A stretch of 6,273 nt of DNA from Bacteroidota bacterium (lineage in GTDB: Bacteria; Bacteroidota; Bacteroidia; Bacteroidales; JAADJA01), in assembly GCA_024278155.1 (NCBI GenBank), contig JAJRTT010000109.1, positions 1 to 6,273 on the forward strand. The letters are read 5' to 3'. The position numbers were made by a program, and so were the translations under genes. The notes under the pieces were generated by a model. That model did not search any database, was not told where the DNA came from, and was given only the letters and a program-made list of their open reading frames with translations. Each line of letters opens with the position of its first letter. Position 1 is the first letter of the stretch. Below, in pieces: positions 5,734 to 6,273 of the stretch.

Positions 5734-6273
5734 ATGAAAAAGTATAAAATTTTTGCCGGATTGGGACTTGTCCTTCTCGTTGTTGCATATTTTACGCCCA
5801 TTTGGTGGGTTGCGCTCCAAAGTATCCAATATCCAAAGTCGATGTACCCAAACGGTATCCGCATCGAGTTTAAATACAATGGTGTTTATAATGGATGCAA
5901 AGGACAATTGGAAAGGGAAGAACTTGCCGCCGACCAGGCCGGAGCCGATTGTCTGGTGGAGATGAACGCCATTAACCATTTCATTGGGATGTACCATATA
6001 GTACAGGGGCTTAACCGGGACGAAAGCAGGGAGTATCCCATTTATTATGTATTTGATACGGAAAAAGATGCCCAGGGAAATGAAGTGGCCGATCCAAAGA
6101 CGGGTGAGCCGGTCCGGGTTGACGTCACTCCAGGTTTCCTGAAATTTTTGGATGGCCTCATGCGGATATCGCCACATCTCTTTATGGTTTTCTTCGCTTT
6201 CGGGTTGATGTTCATTTTTACACCAAAAAAGCTGAATATCTTGTCTGCTCTTATTCCGGCCTTTCTGCCGTTC
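5734..6273 (+). CDS. Membrane protein with NHFIGM motif, NosB-like (3' end cut off)
   Basis: The frame is open for 180 codons from the ATG at 5734 to the window edge, so the C terminus is missing. AAGAGG at 5726-5731 is a possible, closely spaced ribosome site. A first hydrophobic helix spans about residues 6-28. A large loop follows (29-145), probably periplasmic, containing QYP (32-34), NGI (40-42), cysteines C55 and C73, and INHFIGM (80-86). A second helix lies at about 148-163, followed by the short basic turn PKK and the start of a third. The QYP...NG...NHxIGM pattern is one I associate with membrane proteins encoded near nosZ or copper-handling genes; clade II nos clusters typically have a membrane protein, NosB, downstream of nosZ. 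Assignment as NosB is tentative because I cannot align it. His82 and Met86 could bind copper or haem, which is speculative. Confidence 0.75.
   Translation, partial: MKKYKIFAGLGLVLLVVAYFTPIWWVALQSIQYPKSMYPNGIRIEFKYNGVYNGCKGQLEREELAADQAGADCLVEMNAINHFIGMYHIVQGLNRDESREYPIYYVFDTEKDAQGNEVADPKTGEPVRVDVTPGFLKFLDGLMRISPHLFMVFFAFGLMFIFTPKKLNILSALIPAFLPF

Noticed and set aside
5701..6177. Minus-strand open frame of 158 codons near the right end
   Set aside because: It is antisense to the membrane protein gene, which has a clear N-terminal helix and the NHFIGM motif; the minus frame shows no domain-like sequence.

Overview
The window is the start of a nitrous-oxide respiration (nos) gene cluster, read left to right, probably from a member of the Bacteroidota. 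The phylum call rests on the promoter style (a TTTG / TAnnTTTG pair), A-rich leaders without clear Shine-Dalgarno sites, lipoprotein signals and Sec-type clade II NosZ proteins. The sequence cannot resolve a genus.

Layout. Bases 1-340 hold no gene. They contain a rightward promoter for the nos genes, signs of a divergent leftward promoter with a palindromic operator, and two sets of direct repeats. Two long paralogous NosZ-like genes follow in tandem (341-2581 and 2617-5019) with no terminator between them. A strong intrinsic terminator (5041-5070) and a probable new promoter precede a small cytochrome c lipoprotein (5153-5581). A 118-bp imperfect inverted repeat resembling a REP or MITE element fills the next gap. 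A membrane protein gene with an NHFIGM motif (5734 onward) runs off the right end and may be the NosB-like component of clade II clusters.

The main discovery is that the two NosZ paralogs have lost opposite halves of the active site. The first keeps every side-chain CuA ligand (H568, C603, C607, H611, M614, with the spacing of canonical NosZ), but all seven CuZ histidines are replaced. The second keeps all seven CuZ histidines (H142, H143, H191, H355, H423, H465, H530), but every CuA side-chain ligand is replaced, and it carries a C-terminal monohaem cytochrome c domain. Canonical NosZ is a head-to-tail homodimer in which CuA of one chain serves CuZ of the other. This pair is therefore what an obligate heterodimer with one working CuA/CuZ interface would look like: a split N2O reductase. 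I do not recall such an arrangement being described.

Proposed working: quinol-derived electrons pass through the small cytochrome c and/or the fused haem domain to CuA on the first subunit, then to CuZ on the lipid-anchored second subunit, where N2O is reduced to N2. The copper-site assembly genes (nosD, F, Y, L) would be expected beyond the right edge.
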